In this document: in pieces, positions 25,191-33,401 of the stretch
Layout: the number at the start of each line of letters is the position of its first letter
How positions within the stretch are numbered: the first letter of the stretch is position 1
From: an uncultured Chitinophagales bacterium
GTDB taxonomy: Bacteria > Bacteroidota > Bacteroidia > Chitinophagales > UBA2359
Reading direction: 5' to 3'
Assembly: GCA_937951415.1 (NCBI GenBank)
Contig: CALFBW010000067.1
Location: 1 to 34,791 of the forward strand
DNA: 34,791 nt
Notes under the pieces: generated by a model
Told to the model about the DNA's origin: nothing
Database searches by the model: none
Seen by the model: only the letters and a program-made list of their open reading frames with translations
Program-made: the position numbers and the translations under genes

Positions 25191-25862
25191 TTATTCAAAG
25201 AAAACCGATACATCATCTAATCGTTTGCGCTTTAAGACTGGAACTTTTGCATTATCCGCTGGATAACCAATAGGGATTAATAAAAACGGCTTCTCATTGG
25301 TTGGACGATCCAATATTTTTCCAAGAAAATTCATTGGACTCGGCGTATGTGTTAAAGCTACTAGACCAACTTCCTGCAATGCCGAGAGCAAAAAACCAGT
25401 AGCAATCCCAACCGATTCATTGACGTAATAATTTTTCGTTTTATTTCCATCTTCATCAAAGTCATGGATTTTTCGAAAAATAATGATTAGCCAAGGAGCT
25501 GTTTCCAAGAATGGCTTATTCCAATCGGTATCGAAGACTTTCAAATCTTCTAGCCAAGATTCAGACATTCGTCCGTGGTAATTTTCGTACTCTTCCTTTT
25601 CAGCCGCGGCTCGAATTTCACGCTGCAAGCCAGGGTTACCCACTGCTACAAAAGTCCAAGGTTGTTTATGTGCTCCACTGGGAGCTGTTGAAGCTGCTTT
25701 TATTACATATTCGACCACTTTCCTAGGCACTGCTCTGTCTGAAAAATCGCGAACTGTTCGACGTTTCTTCACTTTTCGATAGTGATCGCTCGCCTTTCGA
25801 ATCATATCAGTATTCGATACATAAGGAAGGGAATAGGGTTCAAATTCATGCGCATCGCTCAT
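25191..25862 (-). CDS. nitroreductase-family flavoprotein, iodotyrosine-deiodinase-like
   Basis: FMN enzyme of 223 residues. FMN-site motifs are KKRRTVRDFS (32-41), TAPSGAHKQPWTF (59-71) and IGYPADNAKVPVLKRK (208-223 region). Compared with human iodotyrosine deiodinase from memory, the three residues that hold the halotyrosine zwitterion are all conserved with the same spacing: Glu91, Tyr95 and Lys116 (EYENYHGRM ... TDWNK). THTPSP (171-176) sits where the flavin N5-contacting Thr is found. It may reduce halogenated phenols or tyrosines; a bacterial homologue from Haliscomenobacter is known to dehalogenate. It is the first gene of a tight five-gene run. Confidence 0.88.
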   Translation of the reverse strand: MSDAHEFEPYSLPYVSNTDMIRKASDHYRKVKKRRTVRDFSDRAVPRKVVEYVIKAASTAPSGAHKQPWTFVAVGNPGLQREIRAAAEKEEYENYHGRMSESWLEDLKVFDTDWNKPFLETAPWLIIIFRKIHDFDEDGNKTKNYYVNESVGIATGFLLSALQEVGLVALTHTPSPMNFLGKILDRPTNEKPFLLIPIGYPADNAKVPVLKRKRLDDVSVFFE

Positions 25863-25945
25863 GACTCCAAGTTACGCGAAATGACAAGAAACACCAATGC
25901 TTCTGGGCGACAAGCTGCGCTTCTCTTCGACTAATATAATTACTG

Positions 25946-26623
25946 CTAGCCTTGTTGCTGATTATCGGGATCACTCATTCCCTTGGCGATGAGAAATTGA
26001 CCCGTTCCGTAAAATAGCATGATCAAAGCTCCCGCCATAGGCAGCGGAAATACAAATTTGTTCATCCCAATCAAGCTGTCTGAAATGAGGAATAAAAGTG
26101 CTCCGAATAAGACGGTAAAGAAACTGCTGCTGGCAACATTTCCCATTCGATTGATGGCTGCTAGTGTCATTCCTGAAATAACAGTAGTATAGAGTAAGAC
26201 GGGAATCTTCAATTCAGCCAATTTTGGCCAACTCAAATACAGAAACATGCCTTGGAAGAGTGCAAATGGGAGGATAAAGGCCGGCTGTGCTTTGAGTGCG
26301 CCCCTTCTTTTATTATTTGATACCAGAAAAGCATAAATGTAAAACAAGTGCGCCAACAAAAATGCGAACAAACCTCCTGCAAAGTAAAGATCTCCACTTG
26401 CTTGAAACATCAATACAATGTCACCAATACAAGAAAAGGCCAAAGCGGCGGCTGTCCATTTTTGAGCTTTATCCCATTCGCCCTTATTCCACTGCCAAAA
26501 TATCCACAGAAGGATGGGCATCAATAGCGGCTTGGTCACATAATCGATCATGGGTGATTCGAGGATACGACCTGCTATATTGAGTAATAGAACGATAAAA
26601 TAAACGGGAGCCCAGCCTTTCAT
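25946..26623 (-). CDS. YhhN family membrane protein (lysoplasmalogenase-like)
   Basis: 225 residues with seven or eight membrane spans. YhhN/TMEM86 features are YVTKPLLMPILLW (28-40), FSCIGDIVLMF (62-72, with the conserved Gly-Asp), GLFAFLLAHLFYIYAF (with conserved His) and FLISDSLIGMNKF (165-ish, conserved Ser-Asp). Animal TMEM86B cleaves the vinyl-ether bond of lysoplasmalogens; bacterial members are predicted to act on similar lipids, but activity here is not shown. It lies 64 nt after glmS and 83 nt before the nitroreductase gene, all in the same direction. Confidence 0.85.
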   Translation of the reverse strand: MKGWAPVYFIVLLLNIAGRILESPMIDYVTKPLLMPILLWIFWQWNKGEWDKAQKWTAAALAFSCIGDIVLMFQASGDLYFAGGLFAFLLAHLFYIYAFLVSNNKRRGALKAQPAFILPFALFQGMFLYLSWPKLAELKIPVLLYTTVISGMTLAAINRMGNVASSSFFTVLFGALLFLISDSLIGMNKFVFPLPMAGALIMLFYGTGQFLIAKGMSDPDNQQQG

Positions 26624-26687
26624 AGAGAGTTTGTCTACTCGAAGCTATGGCTATTCGCCCAATTACAGTAGCTATTGTTTGACTGTT

Positions 26688-28526
26688 TTACTCGACGGTA
26701 ACCGACTTTGCTAGATTTCTTGGCTTATCCACATCGGCGCCACGTAAATTGGCAATGTGATAGGCGAGAAGCTGCAAAGGAATGACTGAAAGCATTGGAG
26801 AAAATGGTTCTTCTGTGCGTGGAATTTGGATCACGTAATCGGCCAATTCGCGAAGATCTTCGTCGTCTCTTGTGGTAATCACAATGAGTCTACCACCTCT
26901 CGCTTTAACCTCTTGCACATTGCTTACAATTTTTTCGTAGGCGCTTTCATTGGTCGCAACCACCACTACAGGCATTTGTCGGTCAATCAAGGCAATAGGT
27001 CCGTGCTTCATTTCAGCAGCGGGATAACCCTCCGCATGTATGTAAGATATCTCTTTCAGCTTGAGTGCTCCTTCAAGGGCTACGGGGAAGTTGTATCCAC
27101 GTGCCATGTAAAGGAAGTTCGTAGCAAACTGAAAAATCTCTGCCAGCTCTTTGGTTTGTTCTTCGCACTCTAAGGCACGCTTTACTTTTTCTGGAATCAG
27201 CTCCAGTTCGCTGAGTAATAAACGGAAACGCGATTCCGGCAGCTTGCCATTTTTACGGCCCAAAGTAATCGCCATTAAGGACAAAACGGTTAATTGCGCA
27301 GTAAAAGCCTTGGTAGAAGCAACACCAATTTCTGGTCCAGCGTGCGTATAAGCACCGGCATGTGTTTCACGAGAAATCGAGGATCCAACAACATTACAAA
27401 TACCAAAGATGGTGGCGCCTTTTTGCTTCGCTAGGCGAATGGCTGCTAAAGTATCGGCTGTTTCTCCCGACTGAGAAATAGCGATAATGATATCGTCTTC
27501 GTTTATAATCGGATTGCGGTATCGGAATTCAGAAGCGTATTCTACTTCCACTGGAACTCGAGCAATTTCTTCGAAGAGGTATTCACCTACAAGACCTGCA
27601 TGCCAACTAGTACCACAAGCCACGATAATGATGCGTTTTGCGTTGACCAATGCTTGTTCAAAATCCCGAATTCCTCCTAGAGCAATAATCCCTTTACCGG
27701 CATCTAAACGACCTCTCAAGCTGTCTTGAATAGAAGTTGGCTGTTCGTGGATCTCTTTCAACATAAAATGATCATAGCCCGCCTTTTCGAGCTTTTCTAG
27801 TTGAATTTCTAGTTCCTCTATGTACGGAGCTTTTTCTTGGTTTTGGATATTTCGAATGACTAGGTCTTTGCCACGCTCTAGGACTACAATTTCTTCGTCG
27901 TTCAAGTACACCACATTTCTGGTGTGTTCTACTATCGGAGTTGCGTCAGAGGCTAGGAAAAATTCATCTATTCCAACTCCCACTACGAGCGGACTACTCA
28001 TGCGCGCAGCTACCAATTTATCGGGCTCATCTTGTGAAGCCACTACAATAGCATAAGCTCCAACAACCGACTGCATAGCCAATCGCACGGCTTCTTCCAA
28101 AACTACCTTTTCAGATTTCTGGATGTCTTCGATAAGGTGAATAAATACCTCTGTATCAGTGTCGGACACAAATTGATGTCCTCTCTTTGAAAGTTCTTCT
28201 TTTAAAGAGCTGTAGTTTTCGATGATTCCGTTGTGGATGATACAAAGTCTTCCGTCCCCCGAAGTGTGTGGGTGTGCATTTACATCATTGGGTGGTCCGT
28301 GTGTTGCCCAGCGTGTGTGCCCCATTCCAATAGCGCCACTTACGTTTTTACCATTGGTAAAAAGCGCCAAATCGTCCACTCGTCCTTTGCACTTATGTAC
28401 TCGAAGTTCCCCATTCAACAATGCCACTCCCGCACTGTCATAACCTCTGTACTCTAGACGGCGTAGCCCTTTCATTAAGATAGGGAAGGCCTCTTTTTTA
28501 CCTACATAGGCAACAATTCCACACAT
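26688..28526 (-). CDS. glmS: glutamine--fructose-6-phosphate aminotransferase (isomerizing)
   Basis: Makes glucosamine-6-phosphate from fructose-6-phosphate and glutamine, the first step toward UDP-GlcNAc for peptidoglycan and lipopolysaccharide. 612 residues: an N-terminal class II glutaminase domain (2-220) with the nucleophile Cys2 (MCGIVAYVG), RWATHGPPNDVNAHPH and HNGIIENY; two SIS sugar-isomerase domains (about 290-430 and 460-600) with ISQSGETADTLAA, and EGALKLKEISYIHAEGYPA; and the family-typical end NLAKSVTVE. It starts 3 nt after the DUF4270 gene. No glmS ribozyme is visible, as expected outside Gram-positives. Confidence 0.98.
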   Translation of the reverse strand: MCGIVAYVGKKEAFPILMKGLRRLEYRGYDSAGVALLNGELRVHKCKGRVDDLALFTNGKNVSGAIGMGHTRWATHGPPNDVNAHPHTSGDGRLCIIHNGIIENYSSLKEELSKRGHQFVSDTDTEVFIHLIEDIQKSEKVVLEEAVRLAMQSVVGAYAIVVASQDEPDKLVAARMSSPLVVGVGIDEFFLASDATPIVEHTRNVVYLNDEEIVVLERGKDLVIRNIQNQEKAPYIEELEIQLEKLEKAGYDHFMLKEIHEQPTSIQDSLRGRLDAGKGIIALGGIRDFEQALVNAKRIIIVACGTSWHAGLVGEYLFEEIARVPVEVEYASEFRYRNPIINEDDIIIAISQSGETADTLAAIRLAKQKGATIFGICNVVGSSISRETHAGAYTHAGPEIGVASTKAFTAQLTVLSLMAITLGRKNGKLPESRFRLLLSELELIPEKVKRALECEEQTKELAEIFQFATNFLYMARGYNFPVALEGALKLKEISYIHAEGYPAAEMKHGPIALIDRQMPVVVVATNESAYEKIVSNVQEVKARGGRLIVITTRDDEDLRELADYVIQIPRTEEPFSPMLSVIPLQLLAYHIANLRGADVDKPRNLAKSVTVE

Positions 28527-28529
28527 GTT

Positions 28530-29864
28530 TTACTGGTTTTCCGTGTAATAAATACGAAGTTCCATTGGTCGATCTTCGTTAGTAGGACCATTGTAAATTC
28601 CTCTACGCGATGAAGGAGTAGTAGGTGTAGAGTTAGAATATCGAACACCATTCTCCTTAACGCGAATAAGGATATCTCGAGCAGCCCCCTCAGTGATTAA
28701 TCGCTGTAGCGAAAAGGTCATCGGGATGTTGTATTTCAACCAACTTTTATTGGCTAAACTATCTGATTCTACTGAAGCTAAAACGTATTCTCTGTAATCA
28801 AAATTGCTGAAGTCGAGTTCATCAGAATAATCTTGAGGGTCTAATCGCATTTCTAAAACTACAGGATCAAGGAATATGGTATCCAACATAGTACTGTCGA
28901 TTTCTCGTGAAAATTCGATGGAAGCGTTGTTGATGATCACATCTCCTAGTTCTAACAAATGAGGGATTTTTACTCGCATTTGTGCTCCACCCATTCCTTG
29001 TAAATAGACTTTGTCGGTTAGACTAGTTTCGGAGGAAATCAACTGATCTATTTCTGTACCGCTTTGGTCTAAAATGTACTGACTCGTCGAAATTCCCATT
29101 CCAAAACGTCGCTCAGTTGTTCGTAAAGTATCAGCATTATAACCTTCTATGTTCAAACTCATGTAACTCGTTGTAAATAGATCAGAGAAGTTTATCATTG
29201 CCGTATTCGACTCATCAGGAACTACAACAACACCAGCAAAGTAAGCTTGAAAAGCGTCCGCATTCAAGAAAATACTATCGGGTATTTTGCTCAATAGACG
29301 ATCTCCAAAGAGGGTATCCAACTCAATTGTAATGACTTCAGTAGTATCCTTTTCGATCTCTAACATTACTGAAGCCTGACCCAACAACTCTCCTCGTTCA
29401 CACTCTACATCAGGGTAACTAGACTCGCCAGGAGAGGGTACGTTGCTCAAAGCTTCGTATACATAAAAGGTTTGTTCTTGACTGGCATCGCCCCTTACGG
29501 CACTACCTGCGAAATAGGCTATTGAAATACTGATGCTATCCATACGTGGAAGGCTATCAAACTGTAGATCATTTTCATCAAATCCGAAAGTCATACAAGC
29601 CACCGCTTCAGAAGTTCCGAAGAGTGGGTCTTGCAAAACCCCCAACAAGTTGGAGGTTGGGTTAAAGTTGCTTTCAGCTCGGTTCAGTTGAAAAGGAGCT
29701 CTGTGTTCAAGCGTAATGTCTAGGCTTAAGGTGTCAACAAAGTTGGCGTTCACCAAATCTGATTGATCCAGTAACTCCGTACCGATTTCGGTTGGATCTT
29801 CACAAGCTGTGAACGTAATAGCCAGGGCTACTAGCGTTAAAATCCAAAAGTGCAATCCTTTCAT
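28530..29864 (-). CDS. DUF4270 family lipoprotein
   Basis: 444 residues. The N-terminus is a lipoprotein signal with lipobox FTAC (Cys21), then EDPTEIGTELLDQSDLVNA, the standard DUF4270 opening. The remainder is beta-rich and largely Asp/Ser/Thr, with the family's TTSYMSLNIEGYNAD, LQGMGGAQMRVKIP and a C-terminal RRGIYNGPTNEDRPMELRIY. It is probably anchored in the outer membrane; its role is unknown. It sits between the glycogen-synthase-like gene (13 nt) and glmS (3 nt), an order I recall from many Flavobacteriales genomes, which hints at an envelope-polysaccharide link. Confidence 0.92.
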   Translation of the reverse strand: MKGLHFWILTLVALAITFTACEDPTEIGTELLDQSDLVNANFVDTLSLDITLEHRAPFQLNRAESNFNPTSNLLGVLQDPLFGTSEAVACMTFGFDENDLQFDSLPRMDSISISIAYFAGSAVRGDASQEQTFYVYEALSNVPSPGESSYPDVECERGELLGQASVMLEIEKDTTEVITIELDTLFGDRLLSKIPDSIFLNADAFQAYFAGVVVVPDESNTAMINFSDLFTTSYMSLNIEGYNADTLRTTERRFGMGISTSQYILDQSGTEIDQLISSETSLTDKVYLQGMGGAQMRVKIPHLLELGDVIINNASIEFSREIDSTMLDTIFLDPVVLEMRLDPQDYSDELDFSNFDYREYVLASVESDSLANKSWLKYNIPMTFSLQRLITEGAARDILIRVKENGVRYSNSTPTTPSSRRGIYNGPTNEDRPMELRIYYTENQ

Positions 29865-29877
29865 GTACCGCTGTAAA

Positions 29878-30696
29878 CTATTCTTCTTCCAATAATGACG
29901 AATAAAATTCTAGGTAAGCTGCTAAGTACTCCTCTTCTCCTTGGTAGCCTAATTTCGGCTTGTCCTCTAGAGCTTTATAAGTCTCACTCACAGCTTCACT
30001 GACCTCTTCTGAACCGAGAACCACTGCATCGCAATAGCTCATGGCTCCTAAATTTAATTGGTCATTTGTTGCTTCACCAAAGATGGTCAAGTCTTCCGCT
30101 TTCACCCTGTTAATTAAGGCTTTTTCGTTGAAATTTTGCGGCAAACTGCCTTCAAATTCATTCTTGTAAATCGACATAATCAATTTACTGTCGGCGAAAA
30201 TGGGTTCATTCTTGTAAGCAGTACGCAAGAACATCGGCACCAAACTGGTCATCCAACCGTGGCAATGTACCAAATGAGGAGCCCAACCGAACTTCTTCAC
30301 TGTTTCAATCACTCCACGACAGAAGAAGACCATACGATCTACATTATCTTCGAACAGCTTCCCTTCCTTGTCCCAATAGGTTTGCTGCCGTTTGAAAAAG
30401 TCTTCGTTATCAAGGAAATACACCTGCATACGTGCTCCTGGTAGGGAAGCCACTTTTATTACCAATGGGTAATCATCGTCCTCAATAATGATATTAATAC
30501 CTGAAAGTCGTACCACTTCGTGTAGACGGTGTCTTCTTTCATTGATACTCCCAAAACGAGGCATCAGAATACGTATCTCATAGTTGTTAGACTGTAAGTT
30601 ACCCGCCTGCTGACGGGCAATATCTGCCATCGCAGATTCCAATATGTAGGGGTTCAACTCCTGTGTAACGAGGAGAACTCTTTTCTTTTCGTCCAT
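29878..30696 (-). CDS. glycogen/starch synthase N-terminal (GT5) domain protein, degenerate
   Basis: 272 residues, matching only the N-terminal Rossmann half of GT5 glycogen synthases (about 480 residues). Typical segments are RVLLVTQELNPYI (6-18), EIRILMPRFGSINERRHRLH (40-59), FFCRGVIETVKKFGWAPHLV and HCHGWMTSLVPMFL (about 145-158). The KxGGL ADP-glucose-binding motif that should follow the first strand reads LESAMADI, so Lys and both Gly are absent, and the whole C-terminal donor-binding domain is missing. Glycogen synthesis is therefore unlikely; a binding or regulatory role is more plausible. It is divergent from panC across 278 nt and leads the DUF4270-glmS operon. Confidence 0.85.
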   Translation of the reverse strand: MDEKKRVLLVTQELNPYILESAMADIARQQAGNLQSNNYEIRILMPRFGSINERRHRLHEVVRLSGINIIIEDDDYPLVIKVASLPGARMQVYFLDNEDFFKRQQTYWDKEGKLFEDNVDRMVFFCRGVIETVKKFGWAPHLVHCHGWMTSLVPMFLRTAYKNEPIFADSKLIMSIYKNEFEGSLPQNFNEKALINRVKAEDLTIFGEATNDQLNLGAMSYCDAVVLGSEEVSEAVSETYKALEDKPKLGYQGEEEYLAAYLEFYSSLLEEE

Positions 30697-30823
30697 CTGT
30701 ACTACTTAAAACCACAGTGGGAATCTTTTATTTTAGACAAATCCTAAAGTGAATCAAATTATTATGCCCAATTCACTATTTTTCTAGGCCCTTCTATCTT
30801 GAGCATTGTCTAATCTTCTGTGG

Positions 30824-30831
30824 TAAATTTG
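30824..30831 (+). promoter_or_regulatory. -7 box pointing toward panC
   Basis: TAAATTTG, an exact TAnnTTTG match, with TTG 22 nt upstream (30799-30801). It would give a 5' leader of roughly 135 nt before panC. Confidence 0.45.
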
Positions 30832-30835
30832 ACTG

Positions 30836-30843
30836 CAAAAATA
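30836..30843 (-). promoter_or_regulatory. -7 box pointing toward the glycogen-synthase-like operon
   Basis: The minus strand reads TATTTTTG, an exact TAnnTTTG match, 139 nt before the start codon. No clear TTG -33 was found. It faces the panC -7 box only 4 nt away, so the two promoters may compete. The rest of the 278-nt gap shows nothing else recognisable. Confidence 0.4.
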
Positions 30844-30974
30844 ACACTTTTTGGCGGGAACCCCTGTATTTATCCATAGTTTGACTTTGGACTTGTTTGA
30901 GAACTCCTGCCTTAGCTTATATTATTCTTAACATTGTTCCCGCTTAAAAGCGTTCCCTATAAAAAAAACAACTG

Positions 30975-31820
30975 ATGTATATTTTTCGAAAAACTGCAGA
31001 TTTAGAGCGGTATTTAAAGCGTCAAAAGGAAAACGGACTAAAGTCGGCTTTTGTTCCCACCATGGGGGCTTTGCATGAGGGGCATTTCTCCTTACTCGCG
31101 ATTGCTCAAGAAGAGTCAGATTTCAGCATCGTGAGTATTTTCGTTAATCCTACGCAGTTTGATGATAAAAAAGACCTAGAGAAGTACCCTAGAAAGGACG
31201 AAGAGGACATTCGAGCGCTTGTTACTCGGGGCTGCGATGTACTGTACCTTCCTAGCCCGGAAGAGGTATATCCACCAGATAGCCATATTAAGAGCGATTT
31301 CGACCTAGGCGGCTTGGATCGACCGATGGAAGGAGCTCATCGTCCAGGACACTTCAATGGTGTTGTTCAGGTGGTCAATCGGCTATTAGAGATTGTTCAG
31401 CCTTCTTCGATTATCATGGGACAGAAGGACTACCAACAAGCTGCCATCATTCGGCGACTTTTGGAAGTGACAGAAAGCGAGACGGAATTGGTCGTAGCAC
31501 CGATTATCAGAGAGGAGGATGGATTGGCGATGAGTTCGCGAAATGTGCGCCTAAGCGAAAGCGAAAGAAAGGTCGCTCCAAAGATCCAAGAAACCCTTCA
31601 ATGGGTAAAAGCCCAAAAGGGTAAAAAGCCTCTAGAGCTTGTATTAAAAGAGGCTGTAGCCAAAATAAACGAAGGAAACCAACTACGTGTAGATTACTTG
31701 GAAATGGCGAATGCTCAAAGCCTAGAAGTGGTAAAAAACTGGGAAGACTCGGAGGCGCTTGTCTTGTGTACTGCAGTACATCTGGGCCCCGTTCGCCTCA
31801 TTGATAATGTTTTGATCTAG
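30975..31820 (+). CDS. panC: pantothenate synthetase
   Basis: Joins pantoate and beta-alanine with ATP to form pantothenate, the precursor of coenzyme A. 281 residues, the family length. The motifs are present: VPTMGALHEGHFSLL (28-42, the HxGH nucleotide-binding motif), IFVNPTQFDDKKDLEKYPR (56-74), GHFNGVVQVVNRL, IIMGQKDYQQAAIIRRL and GLAMSSRNVRLS (KMSKS-like loop). panD, which often follows in this phylum, is absent; the next gene instead encodes a membrane protein after 34 nt. An A-rich run (ATAAAAAAAACAACTG) precedes the ATG in place of a Shine-Dalgarno. Confidence 0.98.
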   Translation: MYIFRKTADLERYLKRQKENGLKSAFVPTMGALHEGHFSLLAIAQEESDFSIVSIFVNPTQFDDKKDLEKYPRKDEEDIRALVTRGCDVLYLPSPEEVYPPDSHIKSDFDLGGLDRPMEGAHRPGHFNGVVQVVNRLLEIVQPSSIIMGQKDYQQAAIIRRLLEVTESETELVVAPIIREEDGLAMSSRNVRLSESERKVAPKIQETLQWVKAQKGKKPLELVLKEAVAKINEGNQLRVDYLEMANAQSLEVVKNWEDSEALVLCTAVHLGPVRLIDNVLI

Positions 31821-31854
31821 TATCTTTAAGTTTCAGTAAAAAGCGCAGTCCATC

Positions 31855-32868
31855 TTGGTAAACTTCAAATCGGTTTTACAGACCATTTTCTTTCTCTGTG
31901 TCGGCATCGTTCTCATTTGGCTATCGGTGAAAGACATCACGCCTGACCAATGGGAAAGTATGCGATTGGCGCTGCAAAAAGGCAAGTACTTTTGGTTAGC
32001 CTTTTCCATTTTTCTAGCACTTTTGAGCCACTGTAGTCGATCGGCACGATGGCAGATGTTGTTAGAACCACTCGGGAAGAAACCCTCCTTTGCCAATGCT
32101 TTCATCATCACCATGATCGGCTATTTGGGAAACTTGGCCATTAATCGCTTGGGAGAAGCCATGCGCGTGGGACTGATGACTAAATACGAGGATATTCCAG
32201 CCGACAAGGTCCTCGGAACCATTATCGCCGATAGAGCTTTTGATGTACTCTGTTTACTGATTGTAATCTTCTTCTCTTTTGTGATCTACTACGATAAGTT
32301 GGCGACTTATGGTTGGGAAAAGCTTGATTTGATTTATGCCAAATTTGCGGGACTCAATGTGGCATTCCTGGCCATTATTGGTATCGTGGGATTGGCTCTA
32401 CTGGTATTTATCTTAAGCAAAAGCAAAGGAATATTTGGCAAACTGGGCGGAATCGCACGTAGTATTGGACAAGGATTGACTTCAGTGAAGGATGTTAAAA
32501 ATCCAGCGCTCTTTATTTTCCATACCGTTTTTATCTGGTTGATGTATTTCGGAATGATTACGGTTTGCTTGTATGTATTGCCTGAAACCGCCAATCTCTC
32601 GCCTTTAACCGGCTTTGCATTATTGACTTTTGGTTCGGTAGCCATGATTGTTACGCCTGGAGGTATTGGCTCGTATCCAATTGTTATTGCTGAGATCCTT
32701 TTGATCTTTGGAATTAGCTTTGAAATAGGAACGGCTCTTGGATGGATCATTTGGGCGAACCAAACTGCTCTCGTGATACTTGCTGGACTGATTTGCTGGT
32801 TTTTATTACCAATTATAAATAAAAATGGATCCGAAAAACATCCGTCCGAAAAAGTATCTGTCGCTTAA
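31855..32868 (+). CDS. lysylphosphatidylglycerol synthase TM-region-like (UPF0104/AglD) membrane protein
   Basis: 337 residues with about eight membrane spans. The start is a TTG: the frame is closed by a stop 18 nt upstream, no ATG or GTG lies between, and the first transmembrane segment begins only a few residues in. Family features are [19 protein letters not shown] (about 56-74), [20 protein letters not shown] (85-104), [13 protein letters not shown] and [15 protein letters not shown] (264-278), the signature PGGxGxxE-like turn. It has no aminoacyl-transferase domain, so it is not itself a lysyl-PG synthase; flipping or transferring a lipid-linked group is possible. It overlaps the next gene by 44 nt. 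Confidence 0.85.
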   Translation: MVNFKSVLQTIFFLCVGIVLIWLSVKDITPDQWESMRLALQKGKYFWLAFSIFLALLSHCSRSARWQMLLEPLGKKPSFANAFIITMIGYLGNLAINRLGEAMRVGLMTKYEDIPADKVLGTIIADRAFDVLCLLIVIFFSFVIYYDKLATYGWEKLDLIYAKFAGLNVAFLAIIGIVGLALLVFILSKSKGIFGKLGGIARSIGQGLTSVKDVKNPALFIFHTVFIWLMYFGMITVCLYVLPETANLSPLTGFALLTFGSVAMIVTPGGIGSYPIVIAEILLIFGISFEIGTALGWIIWANQTALVILAGLICWFLLPIINKNGSEKHPSEKVSVA

Positions 32869-33313
32869 TCGGCTTTCGGCAGTCTTACAAACCTGGCGTT
32901 TAAAGGAAGACCGATTGGTATTCACCAATGGTTGTTTCGACCTGTTTCATGCTGGCCATGTGCATGTCTTGGAGGAGGCTGCCCGTTTGGGTGATCGACT
33001 CATTGTTGGGCTTAATTCCGATGCATCGGTGCGTCGACTTAAGGGGAAGTTTCGCCCCGTTAACACAGAAGATCATCGCGCTTATCTTTTAGCTGCACTT
33101 GCCTGTGTAGACCTCGTGGTTCTGTTTGAAGAAGACACTCCCGCGAGGCTCATTGAAACCGTTGAGCCCCAAGTATTGGTAAAAGGCGGAGATTACGATT
33201 TGGACCAAATAGTGGGCGCTGATTTTGTGAGCGGCCGTGGGGGAGAGGTGGTTACGATTCCACTACTAGAAGGTTTTTCCAGCACTGATTTAATGGCAAA
33301 ATTTTCGCAATAA
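32825..33313 (+). CDS. rfaE2: RfaE2-type D-glycero-beta-D-manno-heptose-1-phosphate adenylyltransferase
   Basis: Nucleotidyltransferase of 162 residues that would make ADP-heptose for lipopolysaccharide core. The HxGH-type motif is intact: [20 protein letters not shown] (33-52), followed by [19 protein letters not shown] and [20 protein letters not shown]. The C-terminal SSTDLM resembles the ISTTxLI motif. The start ATG follows ATAAATAAAA, lies inside the previous gene (44-nt overlap) and gives an ordinary N-terminus. A separate heptokinase (RfaE1) is not in the window. Related glycerol-3-phosphate cytidylyltransferases share the fold, but the [14 protein letters not shown] and [13 protein letters not shown] blocks favour the heptose enzyme. 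Confidence 0.88.
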   Translation: MDPKNIRPKKYLSLNRLSAVLQTWRLKEDRLVFTNGCFDLFHAGHVHVLEEAARLGDRLIVGLNSDASVRRLKGKFRPVNTEDHRAYLLAALACVDLVVLFEEDTPARLIETVEPQVLVKGGDYDLDQIVGADFVSGRGGEVVTIPLLEGFSSTDLMAKFSQ

Positions 33314-33334
33314 ATAAGACTCGAATATTAAAAC

Positions 33335-33368
33335 AATAAATGGCGACCCATATGAGTCGCCATTTATT
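33335..33368. terminator. bidirectional intrinsic terminator between rfaE2 and the TonB-dependent receptor
   Basis: AATAAATGGCGAC (33335-33347) and GTCGCCATTTATT (33356-33368) are perfect 13-bp complements around an 8-base loop. The stem ends in A/T on both sides, so it serves both convergent genes. Confidence 0.88.
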
Positions 33369-33401
33369 ATTTATTACTAAAAGAAAGCTAGCTTGTTTTT
33401 C

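Noticed and set aside
28527-28529. Possible glmS ribozyme upstream of glmS
   Set aside because: Only 3 nt separate glmS from the preceding gene, leaving no room for a ribozyme or leader.
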